DNA of 21,898 nucleotides, from positions 1 to 21,898 of the IMG/VR virus record IMGVR_UViG_3300047462_000179, one strand, 5' to 3'. Both the position numbers and the translations under genes were made by a program. This document shows, piece by piece, positions 13,882 through 21,546 of the stretch. The stretch's first letter is position 1, and the number at the start of each line of letters is the position of its first letter. The stretch is from a virus. A model generated the notes under the pieces. That model was not told the origin of the DNA, did not search any database, and worked only from the letters and a program-made list of their open reading frames with translations.

Positions 13882-14863
13882 GAACCTTAAAATTGCATTA
13901 TTGTGTTTGCTTCTTGCAGGTTGTGGTAGTTCAAGCGTAAGCGTTACAACAAAACCTCCTGTTGTGACTCCACCTCCAGTAGTAGTTACTCCACCTCCAG
14001 TAGTCACTCCTCCTGTTACGAAGCCACCTGTTGTAACACCTCCAGTGGTAACTCCACCAGTAACAAAACCTCCTGTTGTGACTCCACCTCCAGTAGTTGT
14101 TCCTCCAGCGGCTCCTACGTTAAAGATTGCCGCTAATCCTACTACTGTAGTTTTGGGTAGTTCTTCAACGCTTACTTGGTCATCAACCAACGCCACTACA
14201 TGTACTGCTTCGGGTGGATGGACAGGCAAACAAGCAACAAGTGGTTCTCTTACTATTACACCAGCAAGTACTACAACTTATTCTCTAACTTGTGCAGGTG
14301 CAACAGGAACTACTCCAGCTACTCAAAGTGTAAGCATTACTGTTAATCCACCGCCAGCACCTACATTAAAATTTACTGTAAATCCTACAGTTATTGTATC
14401 GGGTAATTCTTCAACACTAACTTGGTTATCAACAAATGCTACAGCATGTACTGCTTCAGGTGGTTGGACTGGTAGTGAACTACTAACTGGTTCACTTATT
14501 GTTTCACCTACAACAAATACCACATATTCGCTAACTTGTGTAGGTGCAAAAGGAACTACCCCAGTAAGTAATAGTGTATCGTTAACCGTTAACCAACCGC
14601 CACCTGTTGTTAACACCGCTAACCTATCGTGGACTGTACCCACAAATAATACAGATGGATCTATTGCATCTCTTTCTGGTTTTATCGTATACTATGGACA
14701 AGATATGTCAAACCTAACGTCCACAATAAACATTGCAGGTGCAACGACAGATACAGCTGAAATAACAAACTTGACCAAAGGTACGTGGTACTTTGTTGTA
14801 GTTGCTGTTGGAACAGATGGAATGGATAGTGCGGATAGCAACGTAGCAATGAAAACATTCTAA
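13880..14863 (+). CDS. Lipoprotein with proline-rich stalk, Ig-like repeats and Fn3-like domain
   Basis: 327 residues. A lipoprotein signal ends in LLAGC with Cys15, so the mature protein should be lipid-anchored. Residues 25-76 are a PPVVTPP repeat stalk. Two Ig-like repeats follow (about 79-156 and 159-238), each with the pattern STLTWxSTNAT, CTASGGWTG and TTYSLTC. A final region (about 243-327) resembles a fibronectin type III domain (LSWTVP, YYGQD, WYFVVVAV). The start has AAAGGA at good spacing inside a hairpin loop. Phage lipoproteins of late or early expression often block superinfection; an adhesive surface role is an alternative. The Pro-rich stalk may cross the cell wall or periplasm. 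Confidence 0.85.
   Translation: MNLKIALLCLLLAGCGSSSVSVTTKPPVVTPPPVVVTPPPVVTPPVTKPPVVTPPVVTPPVTKPPVVTPPPVVVPPAAPTLKIAANPTTVVLGSSSTLTWSSTNATTCTASGGWTGKQATSGSLTITPASTTTYSLTCAGATGTTPATQSVSITVNPPPAPTLKFTVNPTVIVSGNSSTLTWLSTNATACTASGGWTGSELLTGSLIVSPTTNTTYSLTCVGAKGTTPVSNSVSLTVNQPPPVVNTANLSWTVPTNNTDGSIASLSGFIVYYGQDMSNLTSTINIAGATTDTAEITNLTKGTWYFVVVAVGTDGMDSADSNVAMKTF
13952..14107 (+). repeat. Low-complexity Pro/Val/Thr codon repeat
   Basis: Imperfect tandem units encoding PPVVTPP and PPVTKPP make up the stalk of the lipoprotein. Repeats such as CCTCCTGTTGTGACTCCACC recur with small changes, so unit number could vary between relatives. Confidence 0.75.
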
Positions 14864-14864
14864 T

Positions 14865-15353
14865 ATGGAAAAGAAGTACGCGCTTGATATTTTTAAGGTC
14901 CTCGAGAAGTTAAACTTTAAGGATCAAAAATATTTTGATGAACTTTCAGAAGAAGATCTGAAAGGTTTGCATCCTCTTGTTCTTATGAGATGGATGAGTG
15001 GTACATCTGAAGCAAGACAAGTGTTCTTCCTAAATGAACTTGTCAATCCAATGGTATTTCCATTAACGAAGCACAAACAATTACTCTTGAGATTATTAAT
15101 GATCTCTGGACCTGGTAAATCTCGACGATATAGTTGGAATAAGGCAAAGGGAAAGAAGTCATCCAACACACCAAAGACTTTAGCTATGGTCAAACAACAT
15201 TATGGGTATAATACGGATCACGCGTTAGATGCATTGAAGATTTTAACCAATGAAGATATACTGGAACTCGCTGAATACCTCGGAAAGCAACCCGATGAGG
15301 TTAAAGAGATTGCAAAAGAGATCAAGGGTCGTGGAATATTGGTGAATGAATAA
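14865..15353 (+). CDS. 62: Clamp-loader small subunit, gp62-like
   Basis: 162 residues (T4 gp62 has 187). In the C-terminal half, GPGKSRRYSWNKAK, then an alpha-helical segment leading to YGYNTDHALDALKILTNEDI, matches the order in T4 gp62 of a GKRYGKW segment and NTNDAINYKSILT. The N-terminal half, with FFLNELVNPMVFPLTKHKQL, is helical. gp62 completes the gp44 clamp loader as the single non-ATPase subunit. It begins one base after the lipoprotein stop, in contrast to the adjacent 44-62 order in T4. Translation may depend on the upstream gene, as no strong Shine-Dalgarno sequence is seen. Confidence 0.7.
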   Translation: MEKKYALDIFKVLEKLNFKDQKYFDELSEEDLKGLHPLVLMRWMSGTSEARQVFFLNELVNPMVFPLTKHKQLLLRLLMISGPGKSRRYSWNKAKGKKSSNTPKTLAMVKQHYGYNTDHALDALKILTNEDILELAEYLGKQPDEVKEIAKEIKGRGILVNE

Positions 15354-16036
15354 TGATGAAGGAAGCAAATTTTAGTTGCAATCATTGCGGTCGATCATTT
15401 GTTTACGAAGATCGACTTCTTAAGCATAAGTGCAAACAAATGCTTCGCAAAGAAGAATTTGCAACACCAATGGGACAGGCTGCTTGGCAGTATTTTCAAT
15501 TTTGGATGAAGGCAGGACACAAGTTTGTTCAGCCTGCTAAGGCATTCTTACATTCGAAATATTATGGCGCATTTATGCGATTTGCAAAGTTTGTAAAGGA
15601 TGCACGAATTCCTGACCCTGAACTATATTTGCGCTTTATGATTAAGCTGGATATGCAGCCAGTCATGTTTACAAACAATCAAGTCTACGCTGCCTTTATT
15701 GAGGAAATGGACAAGAATGTACCAGCGTTAACTAACGCAAAAATCACAATTGATACGCTGTTTAACGTTGCAGATGATATCGGTTGTCCTGTTGATCAGG
15801 TATTTGATATGATAGAACCAAACGATTTGATTAAGTTGCTGATCCAGCGTAAAGTCTCTCCTTGGTTGTTACTTCGATCGCCAAAATTTAATAGATTGTA
15901 CAAAGATCGAATGTCAATAGATCAGAGAATGGTTCTCGAAACTATCATTATCCCGAAGATTTGGGCACGAAAATTGAAGGAAAATCCCCAAGACGTCCAA
16001 CAGATAGAGGCATTCGTAAAAGCCCTTGATCTATAA
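15353..16036 (+). CDS. Conserved-looking phage protein with N-terminal zinc finger
   Basis: 227 residues (ATG 15353 or 15356). Cys9, Cys12, His25 and Cys27 (FSCNHCGRSF...LLKHKC) form a C2HC zinc finger. The rest is helical with aromatic clusters (WQYFQFWMKAGHKF, SKYYGAFMRFAKFV). It resembles an uncharacterised T4-like phage protein of similar layout. A transcription or packaging accessory role is only possible. The start overlaps the gp62 stop by one base. The stop TAA (16034-16036) lies within the late promoter octamer of the fibre operon. Confidence 0.8.
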   Translation: MMKEANFSCNHCGRSFVYEDRLLKHKCKQMLRKEEFATPMGQAAWQYFQFWMKAGHKFVQPAKAFLHSKYYGAFMRFAKFVKDARIPDPELYLRFMIKLDMQPVMFTNNQVYAAFIEEMDKNVPALTNAKITIDTLFNVADDIGCPVDQVFDMIEPNDLIKLLIQRKVSPWLLLRSPKFNRLYKDRMSIDQRMVLETIIIPKIWARKLKENPQDVQQIEAFVKALDL

Positions 16037-16039
16037 ATA
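16032..16039 (+). promoter_or_regulatory. T4-type late promoter (perfect TATAAATA)
   Basis: An exact match to the T4 late promoter octamer, overlapping the stop codon of the zinc-finger gene and just before the fibre genes. Expected transcription start is about 16045, within the first arm of the hairpin at 16040-16061. It implies that the phage encodes a gp55-type sigma factor and gp33/gp45 co-activation elsewhere. Confidence 0.85.
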
Positions 16040-16061
16040 CTTCTCACACAATTGTGAGAAG
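16040..16061 (+). promoter_or_regulatory. RNA hairpin sequestering the fibre gene ribosome binding site
   Basis: CTTCTCACA (16040-16048) and TGTGAGAAG (16053-16061) are perfectly complementary with a CAAT loop. The 3' arm contains GAGAAG, which with the two following Gs is the Shine-Dalgarno sequence for ATG 16067. RNA starting from the late promoter would lack most of the 5' arm. Confidence 0.7.
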
Positions 16062-16066
16062 GGTCA

Positions 16067-17428
16067 ATGGCAACATCAACAACGTTCATTATCTATAATA
16101 CTGCGGGTTCCCCAATTTCGGCTATCGTTCCTAATACTTTAGACGGACCTGGAGGTGTTCAACAAAATAGCGACCTCCGCATGTATGGTCTTGGATTCGC
16201 AAATTGGGGTGAAGGTGTAAACGAAAACGAATACCACCTCGTTGAAAACTTCGCTTGCCCACCACTTTCTAATTATCCAAACTCTGCCAGATATGCTCTG
16301 CTTGGTGCAACTGTTGCCGCAAAAACACCAGCTGGTCAAGCATCAGATGAACTTGGTACAGGAAATGGTATTAATGTCCCAGTTGTTGGTCAATTTTGGT
16401 ATAACACGACAACACAAACTCTTTATATTAATAATGCTGCATATCCAAATGCATCATGGACAACTGTAGGTACGCAAGCTGTATCTACTGGTTCACAGCC
16501 AGCATACCCACTAAATGGTACATTGTGGTTTGATGAACTAACATCACCACACCAGTTAATGATTTACGATTCTTCTGTTCCTGGATTTGTTTCAGTAGCA
16601 GCAAATTATTTACCACTAACAGGTGGTACATTATCTGGCGCATTAACGATGTTGTCTACTATTACAATGAGTGGCAACAAGATTACCAATCTTGGTACGC
16701 CAACAGTTTCAACCGATGCCGCAACTAAAGGATATGTAGATACTGCAATCACAGCCGTAAATGGATACCTACCACTCTCTGGTGGTACTATGAGTGGCAC
16801 GATCAATATGAACTCTCATGCAATTTCAAACGTAAGTTCATTAACTGTTAACGCTGGCATACAAGCAACAGGTGGTTTAATTTTATCCGGCGGTGCTGGA
16901 CTTACCGTATCGGGAGCAAATCCATCTATTAATGCAGGTGGTGGAACAGTTTCAAATATTGGCTCACCTGCAACAGTATCTGATGCTGTAAACAGCACAT
17001 ATGGAGATACACGTTGGTTGAACAAAACACTTACAACCGCACAATCTGTTCAAGGACCTATAACATTTTCAAACCCAATAACAATTCCTCTTACACCAAC
17101 AGTAAGCACACAGGCTGCAAGTAAAGGATATGTTGATTCATCTATTTCAACATTAAATTCTGGATTCACAGGAAGCATAGGAACAAACGGATATCAGAAA
17201 TTCCCAACTGGTTTAATACTTCAGTGGGGACAAGGATCATCAGGTGGTACAACAGCATTTCCAATACCATTTCCTCATGCAGTATTTTCTGTAATAGTTC
17301 AAGCTCAAGCGGCAACTGGCGCAAATCCAAGAATTGTTTATATTGATGGTCAAACTGCAAGTGGATTCACAACTGGTAGTAGTGATAGTGCTGGGGATGC
17401 ATTCAACTGGTTAGCAACTGGATATTAA
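16067..17428 (+). CDS. Tail fibre protein with GYVD repeats
   Basis: 453 residues, rich in Ser, Thr, Gly and Asn. It contains W-modules starting at residue 108 (GQFWYNTTTQ) and at GTLWFDE. Fibre-type repeats follow: YLPLTGGTLSG and YLPLSGGTMSG, and NLGTPTVSTDAATKGYVD with its later copy TPTVSTQAASKGYVD. The C-terminal domain (YQKFPTGLILQWGQG to the terminal NWLATGY) resembles fibre-tip domains with a conserved aromatic end. Such proteins trimerise and contact the host surface. It lies at the head of the late operon, with its ribosome binding site in the hairpin. One base separates it from the next fibre gene. Confidence 0.88.
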   Translation: MATSTTFIIYNTAGSPISAIVPNTLDGPGGVQQNSDLRMYGLGFANWGEGVNENEYHLVENFACPPLSNYPNSARYALLGATVAAKTPAGQASDELGTGNGINVPVVGQFWYNTTTQTLYINNAAYPNASWTTVGTQAVSTGSQPAYPLNGTLWFDELTSPHQLMIYDSSVPGFVSVAANYLPLTGGTLSGALTMLSTITMSGNKITNLGTPTVSTDAATKGYVDTAITAVNGYLPLSGGTMSGTINMNSHAISNVSSLTVNAGIQATGGLILSGGAGLTVSGANPSINAGGGTVSNIGSPATVSDAVNSTYGDTRWLNKTLTTAQSVQGPITFSNPITIPLTPTVSTQAASKGYVDSSISTLNSGFTGSIGTNGYQKFPTGLILQWGQGSSGGTTAFPIPFPHAVFSVIVQAQAATGANPRIVYIDGQTASGFTTGSSDSAGDAFNWLATGY

Positions 17429-17429
17429 A

Positions 17430-19475
17430 ATGACAACGCCATATACAATTACAAAATCTAACGGAAACACACTAACTCTTATCTATCCAAATGAATCAGT
17501 TGGTCCATCACCAGGTGCAACGGGTTCTCTTTCTACACCTTTCCAAGTTGGTTGTCGTTATGATATTCCTATTGAAACTAGTACAGCTGGACAAATTATC
17601 CTTGCTGGTAATGTTGCGACATTGTTTGGTGTTGGTTTTAAATTTACGATTACTGGTTCGTCTGCGTCAGCAAACAATACAACATTTACTGTTGCAACTT
17701 CGACTTATAGTGTTGGTCCTAATCAAACGATTATTACCGCAAGTGGTTTAGCCGCCGCTGCAACTCCTGGTACTTGCCAACTTCAAGTTTTTACAGTAGC
17801 TGGAGATCAAACACAAGCGCCTGATCGTTTTGTTTCTGGATTCTCGTTTAACATAACAAATCCTACAAATTCAAGTGCAGCAGATGTTGGAACTTATACA
17901 GTTCTAGCAGGACACAATGCAGTATATGATTCCGTTTCAACATACACAGCAATTCCTGTTGCTGGTCCAATTGCACAATCAAGTCCCTTTGTTCAAGCAC
18001 AATACCAATTGCAATATACATTAAGTGGAACTCCTCCGTCCGTTATTGAAATGGTTGGACAAGATTCGTTGAATTGGGGAGCAAAGATTTGGGAAAACAT
18101 GGTTCGAATGTTGGAGAACTTTGCGTATACAACTTCTCCTGATGTGAACCCAAACATTGGAAACAACACACCACTATTTGGTCAGATTTGGTTTGATACA
18201 ACAACAGCTGCAGGCGAATACAAGTATTGGAATGGTACTACATGGAGTCCATTTAGCGATGCTATTGGTCCATTTCCAGGTGGTGTTGTAAATGAAATTA
18301 TTGCAGGAACAAACGTAACAATTTCGTCTACTGGTACAGGTGGTACAGGTGATGTTACGATTAATGCAACTGGAAATGTTTTGGCTGTATCTGGCACAGC
18401 AAACGAAATTGTAGTCTCTCCAACAACAGGTGATGTTGTTGTTAGCCTCCCACAGAATATTATTCTCCCAACACCATCAAGCGGTATAGCATTGACTGTA
18501 AATGCAGCAGGTAATGCTCCAGCTGCTGAATTTAAGACAAGCAATTTATCTTATGCAGGAGACGTATCAACATATTCAACGTTGGTTTTAGCAAATGCTA
18601 GCACACAAGCTCAAACAATGTTAGACTTTACTGTTGCTGGGGCACTTGGTGGACGTATTCGTAATGACTATGTAGGTAATATGACTTACGTATCAACTGG
18701 TAGTGGTGGTGTACACACATTTTATGTTAATGGAGACGTTAGTGTAGGTTCTAATGGTATGACACTTGGATCAAGTGGAGTTACTGTTGGTAATCCAAGT
18801 GGTGGATTTAAAGGAGCAGGAACACTAAATGCTCAAAACCTTTACGTTAATGGTGTTGCTGTTGGATCAAATGCTGGAACCGTTACAAGTGTTAACGTGG
18901 CAAGTGCAAACTCTGCATTAACATCCACTGGTGGTCCAATTGTATCAACAGGCACAATTACACTAACAGTAAATTCATCTGTTGTTGGTTTCCTTGCAAA
19001 TACAAACACTTGGAGTGGTGTACAAACATTTGGAACAATGCACGCAACTACTGGTGATATTACAACTCTAAATTCTACAACAATTGCAAACACAGGAAAC
19101 ATTGGAACGGCTTCATTATCAGCAACTGGTGCAATTACTGCCAACGGAAACATTACCGCTTACAATTCGTCAGATAGATCATTAAAGACAAACATTGTTA
19201 ATATTTCAAATGCCCTTGAAAAAGTATCACAAATAAACGGTGTTGAGTTTGATTGGACAAATGAATACATCCTCTCTCAAGGTGGAGACGATGGATATTT
19301 TGTACGTACACATGATGTTGGTGTTATCGCTCAAGAAGTTGAACTTGTTCTTCCAGAAGTTGTTGCAACTAGAATCGATGGTACTAAGGCTGTCAAGTAC
19401 GATAAGATTGTTGCACTATTAATTGAAGCAATTAAGGATTTGAAAGCAGAGATTGATATACTAAAGGGCAAATAA
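17430..19475 (+). CDS. Tail fibre with C-terminal S74 self-cleaving chaperone
   Basis: 681 residues. The N-terminal part is beta-rich with a W-module at residue 251 (GQIWFDTTT...WNGTTW) and a segment (residues ~200-230) with WGAKIWENMVRMLENF. The middle is repetitive beta structure (TLNAQNLYVNGVAVG). From about residue 580 (SSDRSLK, Ser580-Ser581-Asp582) to the end is an intramolecular chaperone of the peptidase S74 type: ISNALEKVSQINGVEFDW, HDVGVIAQEVELVLPEVV and a final coiled coil LIEAIKDLKAEIDILKGK. In this family the domain drives trimer folding and is then released by autocleavage next to the serine. AAAGGG near its end serves the next gene. Confidence 0.93.
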   Translation: MTTPYTITKSNGNTLTLIYPNESVGPSPGATGSLSTPFQVGCRYDIPIETSTAGQIILAGNVATLFGVGFKFTITGSSASANNTTFTVATSTYSVGPNQTIITASGLAAAATPGTCQLQVFTVAGDQTQAPDRFVSGFSFNITNPTNSSAADVGTYTVLAGHNAVYDSVSTYTAIPVAGPIAQSSPFVQAQYQLQYTLSGTPPSVIEMVGQDSLNWGAKIWENMVRMLENFAYTTSPDVNPNIGNNTPLFGQIWFDTTTAAGEYKYWNGTTWSPFSDAIGPFPGGVVNEIIAGTNVTISSTGTGGTGDVTINATGNVLAVSGTANEIVVSPTTGDVVVSLPQNIILPTPSSGIALTVNAAGNAPAAEFKTSNLSYAGDVSTYSTLVLANASTQAQTMLDFTVAGALGGRIRNDYVGNMTYVSTGSGGVHTFYVNGDVSVGSNGMTLGSSGVTVGNPSGGFKGAGTLNAQNLYVNGVAVGSNAGTVTSVNVASANSALTSTGGPIVSTGTITLTVNSSVVGFLANTNTWSGVQTFGTMHATTGDITTLNSTTIANTGNIGTASLSATGAITANGNITAYNSSDRSLKTNIVNISNALEKVSQINGVEFDWTNEYILSQGGDDGYFVRTHDVGVIAQEVELVLPEVVATRIDGTKAVKYDKIVALLIEAIKDLKAEIDILKGK

Positions 19476-19477
19476 TC

Positions 19478-20911
19478 ATGACAATGGTTCCTGCTTTTGA
19501 TCGTATTAGTCTTGGTGGAAATGCTACAACTCCTGGTACTGGCTATGGTACATTATCATATTCATTTACAGTTGAAACTCGTGCTGTTGGTAGAGGTGGT
19601 GGTGCTATTGTAGGATTTGATCCTGCTATATTTTTCGGTCAAACAATTTCTCCAGCTACAACAACAATTGGTGGCGGATCAGCAATTACAGAACTTATTT
19701 GGAACTCAAACACAGAAAATGTAATTCTAACAATTACTGGTGCAAGTAATACTGGTTGGAATTACTTAAACATAGGTGGAACAATTTTTGTACGAACCGA
19801 TGCAACATTTACAAGTAATACCTGGACTTGGGCAGGAATTACTACAAACCCATTTCCAACTGGTAGTACAACAGTAGTGTTTGGTGGAGTTCCAGGAACT
19901 ACAGTTAATTTAAATCAAAGTGCTGAAGTTGAATTATACAGTACATATGGTAGTGCAAGTGGAACATTACCAATCTCGCTTAACGATGCAGCTGTCAGAG
20001 CATTAGCAGGTTCAGGATTTACAACTCCTGGAAGTGCAATTTCCATGTCTGATCTTTACGGAAAAACGGCAGCGTTTACATATAATTATAACCTGGCTTC
20101 TGGAAGTTATGATACCAATTTTGATTTAACAACAAAACTTTACATTGCAGGTTGGAATGGCTCATCTCCGGTTAATGCAACAATTACTGTTGGTGGTGTC
20201 CTTGGAGCAACAGATATTTCACACTATGCGTTTCAAACGGATACAACATATCCAACTGGTTCAACAATTACTGTTTATGTAAACCTTGGTGCATTTATTA
20301 CAGGTGCAGGTGGTGGATCAGCATCGGGTCCATCTACTGGTGGTTCTGCAATGCTACTTCAACATGCAATTACTCTTCATAATAGTGGTGTAATTCAAGG
20401 TGGTGGTGGTTCTGGAGATGCTGGAAATGATAACTTTGCTGGAGCTGGTTGTGGTTATCAAGTAAGTTCAGCAAATACAATTGGTACACCTATAATTGCT
20501 AGAATGCCAAAACGTGGTTCCGCTCCATACTTAGTTCCAGTTGGTGGATTAACTTCAGATCCATTAGGTCCAGTTGCTGGATACGATGTATCTGCTAGTG
20601 GTGTGATTGCTTCAGCATCTGCACAAATTTACGCAACAATCGAATCGGGTGGTAGTTATGCTCGAGACGATGCTGGTGGTTCAAATAATGGTGGTACTGG
20701 TGGTAGTTGGGTAGCTGGTGTTGGTTCTACTTCAGGTGGAACATTTACGTATGCACCAGTATTAGGAGGTGGTGGTTATGGTGGTACAAGTCCTGGTGAA
20801 GGTGAAGGTTCAACGGGTGTAGCAGGATCACAGGGTCCAGGTCATTCTATAGATGGTGTAGCTAACATTTCCAATGGAATAAACGGCACAATTAGAGGCG
20901 CAACTACGTAA
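19478..20911 (+). CDS. Receptor-binding adhesin with glycine-rich C-terminus
   Basis: 477 residues. The segment NDAAVRALAG to ISMSDLYGK (about 167-200) is a phage structural module (RxLAG..S..ISMSDFYGK). It is followed by a domain starting LTTKLYIAGWNGSSP and then a C-terminal half very rich in Gly and Ser with runs such as GGGGSGD, GGTGGSW, GGGGYGG. Glycine-rich repeats of this kind form polyglycine II bundles in gp38-type adhesins of T2-like phages. Its place as last gene of the fibre operon also fits an adhesin at the fibre tip. The variable loops between glycine runs would determine host choice. RBS AAAGGG lies at 19464. Confidence 0.82.
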   Translation: MTMVPAFDRISLGGNATTPGTGYGTLSYSFTVETRAVGRGGGAIVGFDPAIFFGQTISPATTTIGGGSAITELIWNSNTENVILTITGASNTGWNYLNIGGTIFVRTDATFTSNTWTWAGITTNPFPTGSTTVVFGGVPGTTVNLNQSAEVELYSTYGSASGTLPISLNDAAVRALAGSGFTTPGSAISMSDLYGKTAAFTYNYNLASGSYDTNFDLTTKLYIAGWNGSSPVNATITVGGVLGATDISHYAFQTDTTYPTGSTITVYVNLGAFITGAGGGSASGPSTGGSAMLLQHAITLHNSGVIQGGGGSGDAGNDNFAGAGCGYQVSSANTIGTPIIARMPKRGSAPYLVPVGGLTSDPLGPVAGYDVSASGVIASASAQIYATIESGGSYARDDAGGSNNGGTGGSWVAGVGSTSGGTFTYAPVLGGGGYGGTSPGEGEGSTGVAGSQGPGHSIDGVANISNGINGTIRGATT

Positions 20912-20930
20912 GGTTCTCTTATTCGTCGAT

Positions 20931-20950
20931 ATACTGTATAATACCAGTAT
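20931..20950 (+). promoter_or_regulatory. -10 element inside an inverted repeat, leaderless start
   Basis: TATAAT (20937-20942) puts +1 at 20949, the A of the ATG. No convincing -35 lies upstream (TTCTCT at 20914 is weak). ATACTG (20931-20936) and CAGTAT (20945-20950) are inverted repeats flanking the -10 and reaching into the ATG. They could bind a repressor, or fold in read-through RNA and hide the start. Confidence 0.55.
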
Positions 20951-21521
20951 GGACGTCGATATAGACTTTAAGCTCGACTTTGATCCACTCAAATACTTTA
21001 AGGAAGCTACACGAGCTTCAATGGTAAAGAATGGTGAGTTAGTTAAACATTCGGTTGGTGTTTATTTTCAACCAATTCCTGTTGATCCAATTACAGGTCT
21101 TGCTGCTATTCCTTATGAACAAGCGGAAGAAGTTGGATATTTCAAAATTGACTTCCTTCATTTATCGATACTAGATTACTTCGACAACAAACAACAAATT
21201 AGAACCCTTTTAAAGAAGGAACCTGATTGGACTCTACTACAAAATCCAAATGTAGTTGAAAAACTGTTTCAGATTCACAAACACTATAATCTACTAGTAG
21301 AATTAAAACCACAATCTGTACAGCAACTTGCTGATGCAATCGCACTTATTAGACCTGGAAAACGCCATCTTCTACAAGCATACAAAAAGGCACCCGATAT
21401 TGTTCGTAAAGAACTCTACAAGAAGCCAGACGAAGGCTATTACTTCAAAAAATCGCACGCGATTGCTTATTCATTAACCATAGTTCTTCAATTGCATCTT
21501 GCAAAGGCTCAAATTATCTAA
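20949..21521 (+). CDS. C-terminal half of a split Pol III alpha-like palm
   Basis: 190 residues. It opens with MDVDIDF, equivalent to the Pol III alpha catalytic motif PDxDxDF (E. coli Asp401, Asp403). Next is KHSVGV (His34; HAAGVV in Pol III alpha), then VGYFKIDFLHLSIL, with Asp68 at the position of the third catalytic aspartate (GLVKFDFLGL). ALIRPGKR (132-139) corresponds to ALYRPGPM, and FKKSHAIAYSL (166-176) to FNKSHAAAYxL. All three catalytic aspartates are retained, but most of the fingers and the long segment after the first motif are missing. The gene starts exactly where the product of 8702-9250 stops. No Shine-Dalgarno is present. Whether it polymerises DNA is unknown. Confidence 0.7.
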   Translation: MDVDIDFKLDFDPLKYFKEATRASMVKNGELVKHSVGVYFQPIPVDPITGLAAIPYEQAEEVGYFKIDFLHLSILDYFDNKQQIRTLLKKEPDWTLLQNPNVVEKLFQIHKHYNLLVELKPQSVQQLADAIALIRPGKRHLLQAYKKAPDIVRKELYKKPDEGYYFKKSHAIAYSLTIVLQLHLAKAQII

Positions 21522-21524
21522 ATA
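21517..21524 (+). promoter_or_regulatory. T4-type late promoter (TCTAAATA)
   Basis: The same TCTAAATA variant as at 13846, overlapping the stop of the preceding gene. Start of RNA would be near 21530, just ahead of GAGGAGA and ATG 21547. Unlike the other two late promoters, no clear start-sequestering hairpin surrounds it. Confidence 0.55.
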
Positions 21525-21546
21525 CTGAAACTCGAGGAGATTTTAC

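Noticed and set aside
13663-14229. Long minus-strand open frame opposite the lipoprotein
   Set aside because: It is the complement of the Pro/Thr-rich repeat, with repetitive GGVTTGG residues and no ribosome binding site.
16606-19153. Several minus-strand open frames opposite the fibre genes
   Set aside because: They arise from biased Ser/Thr/Gly codons of the fibres, show low-complexity Val/Pro composition and have no start signals.
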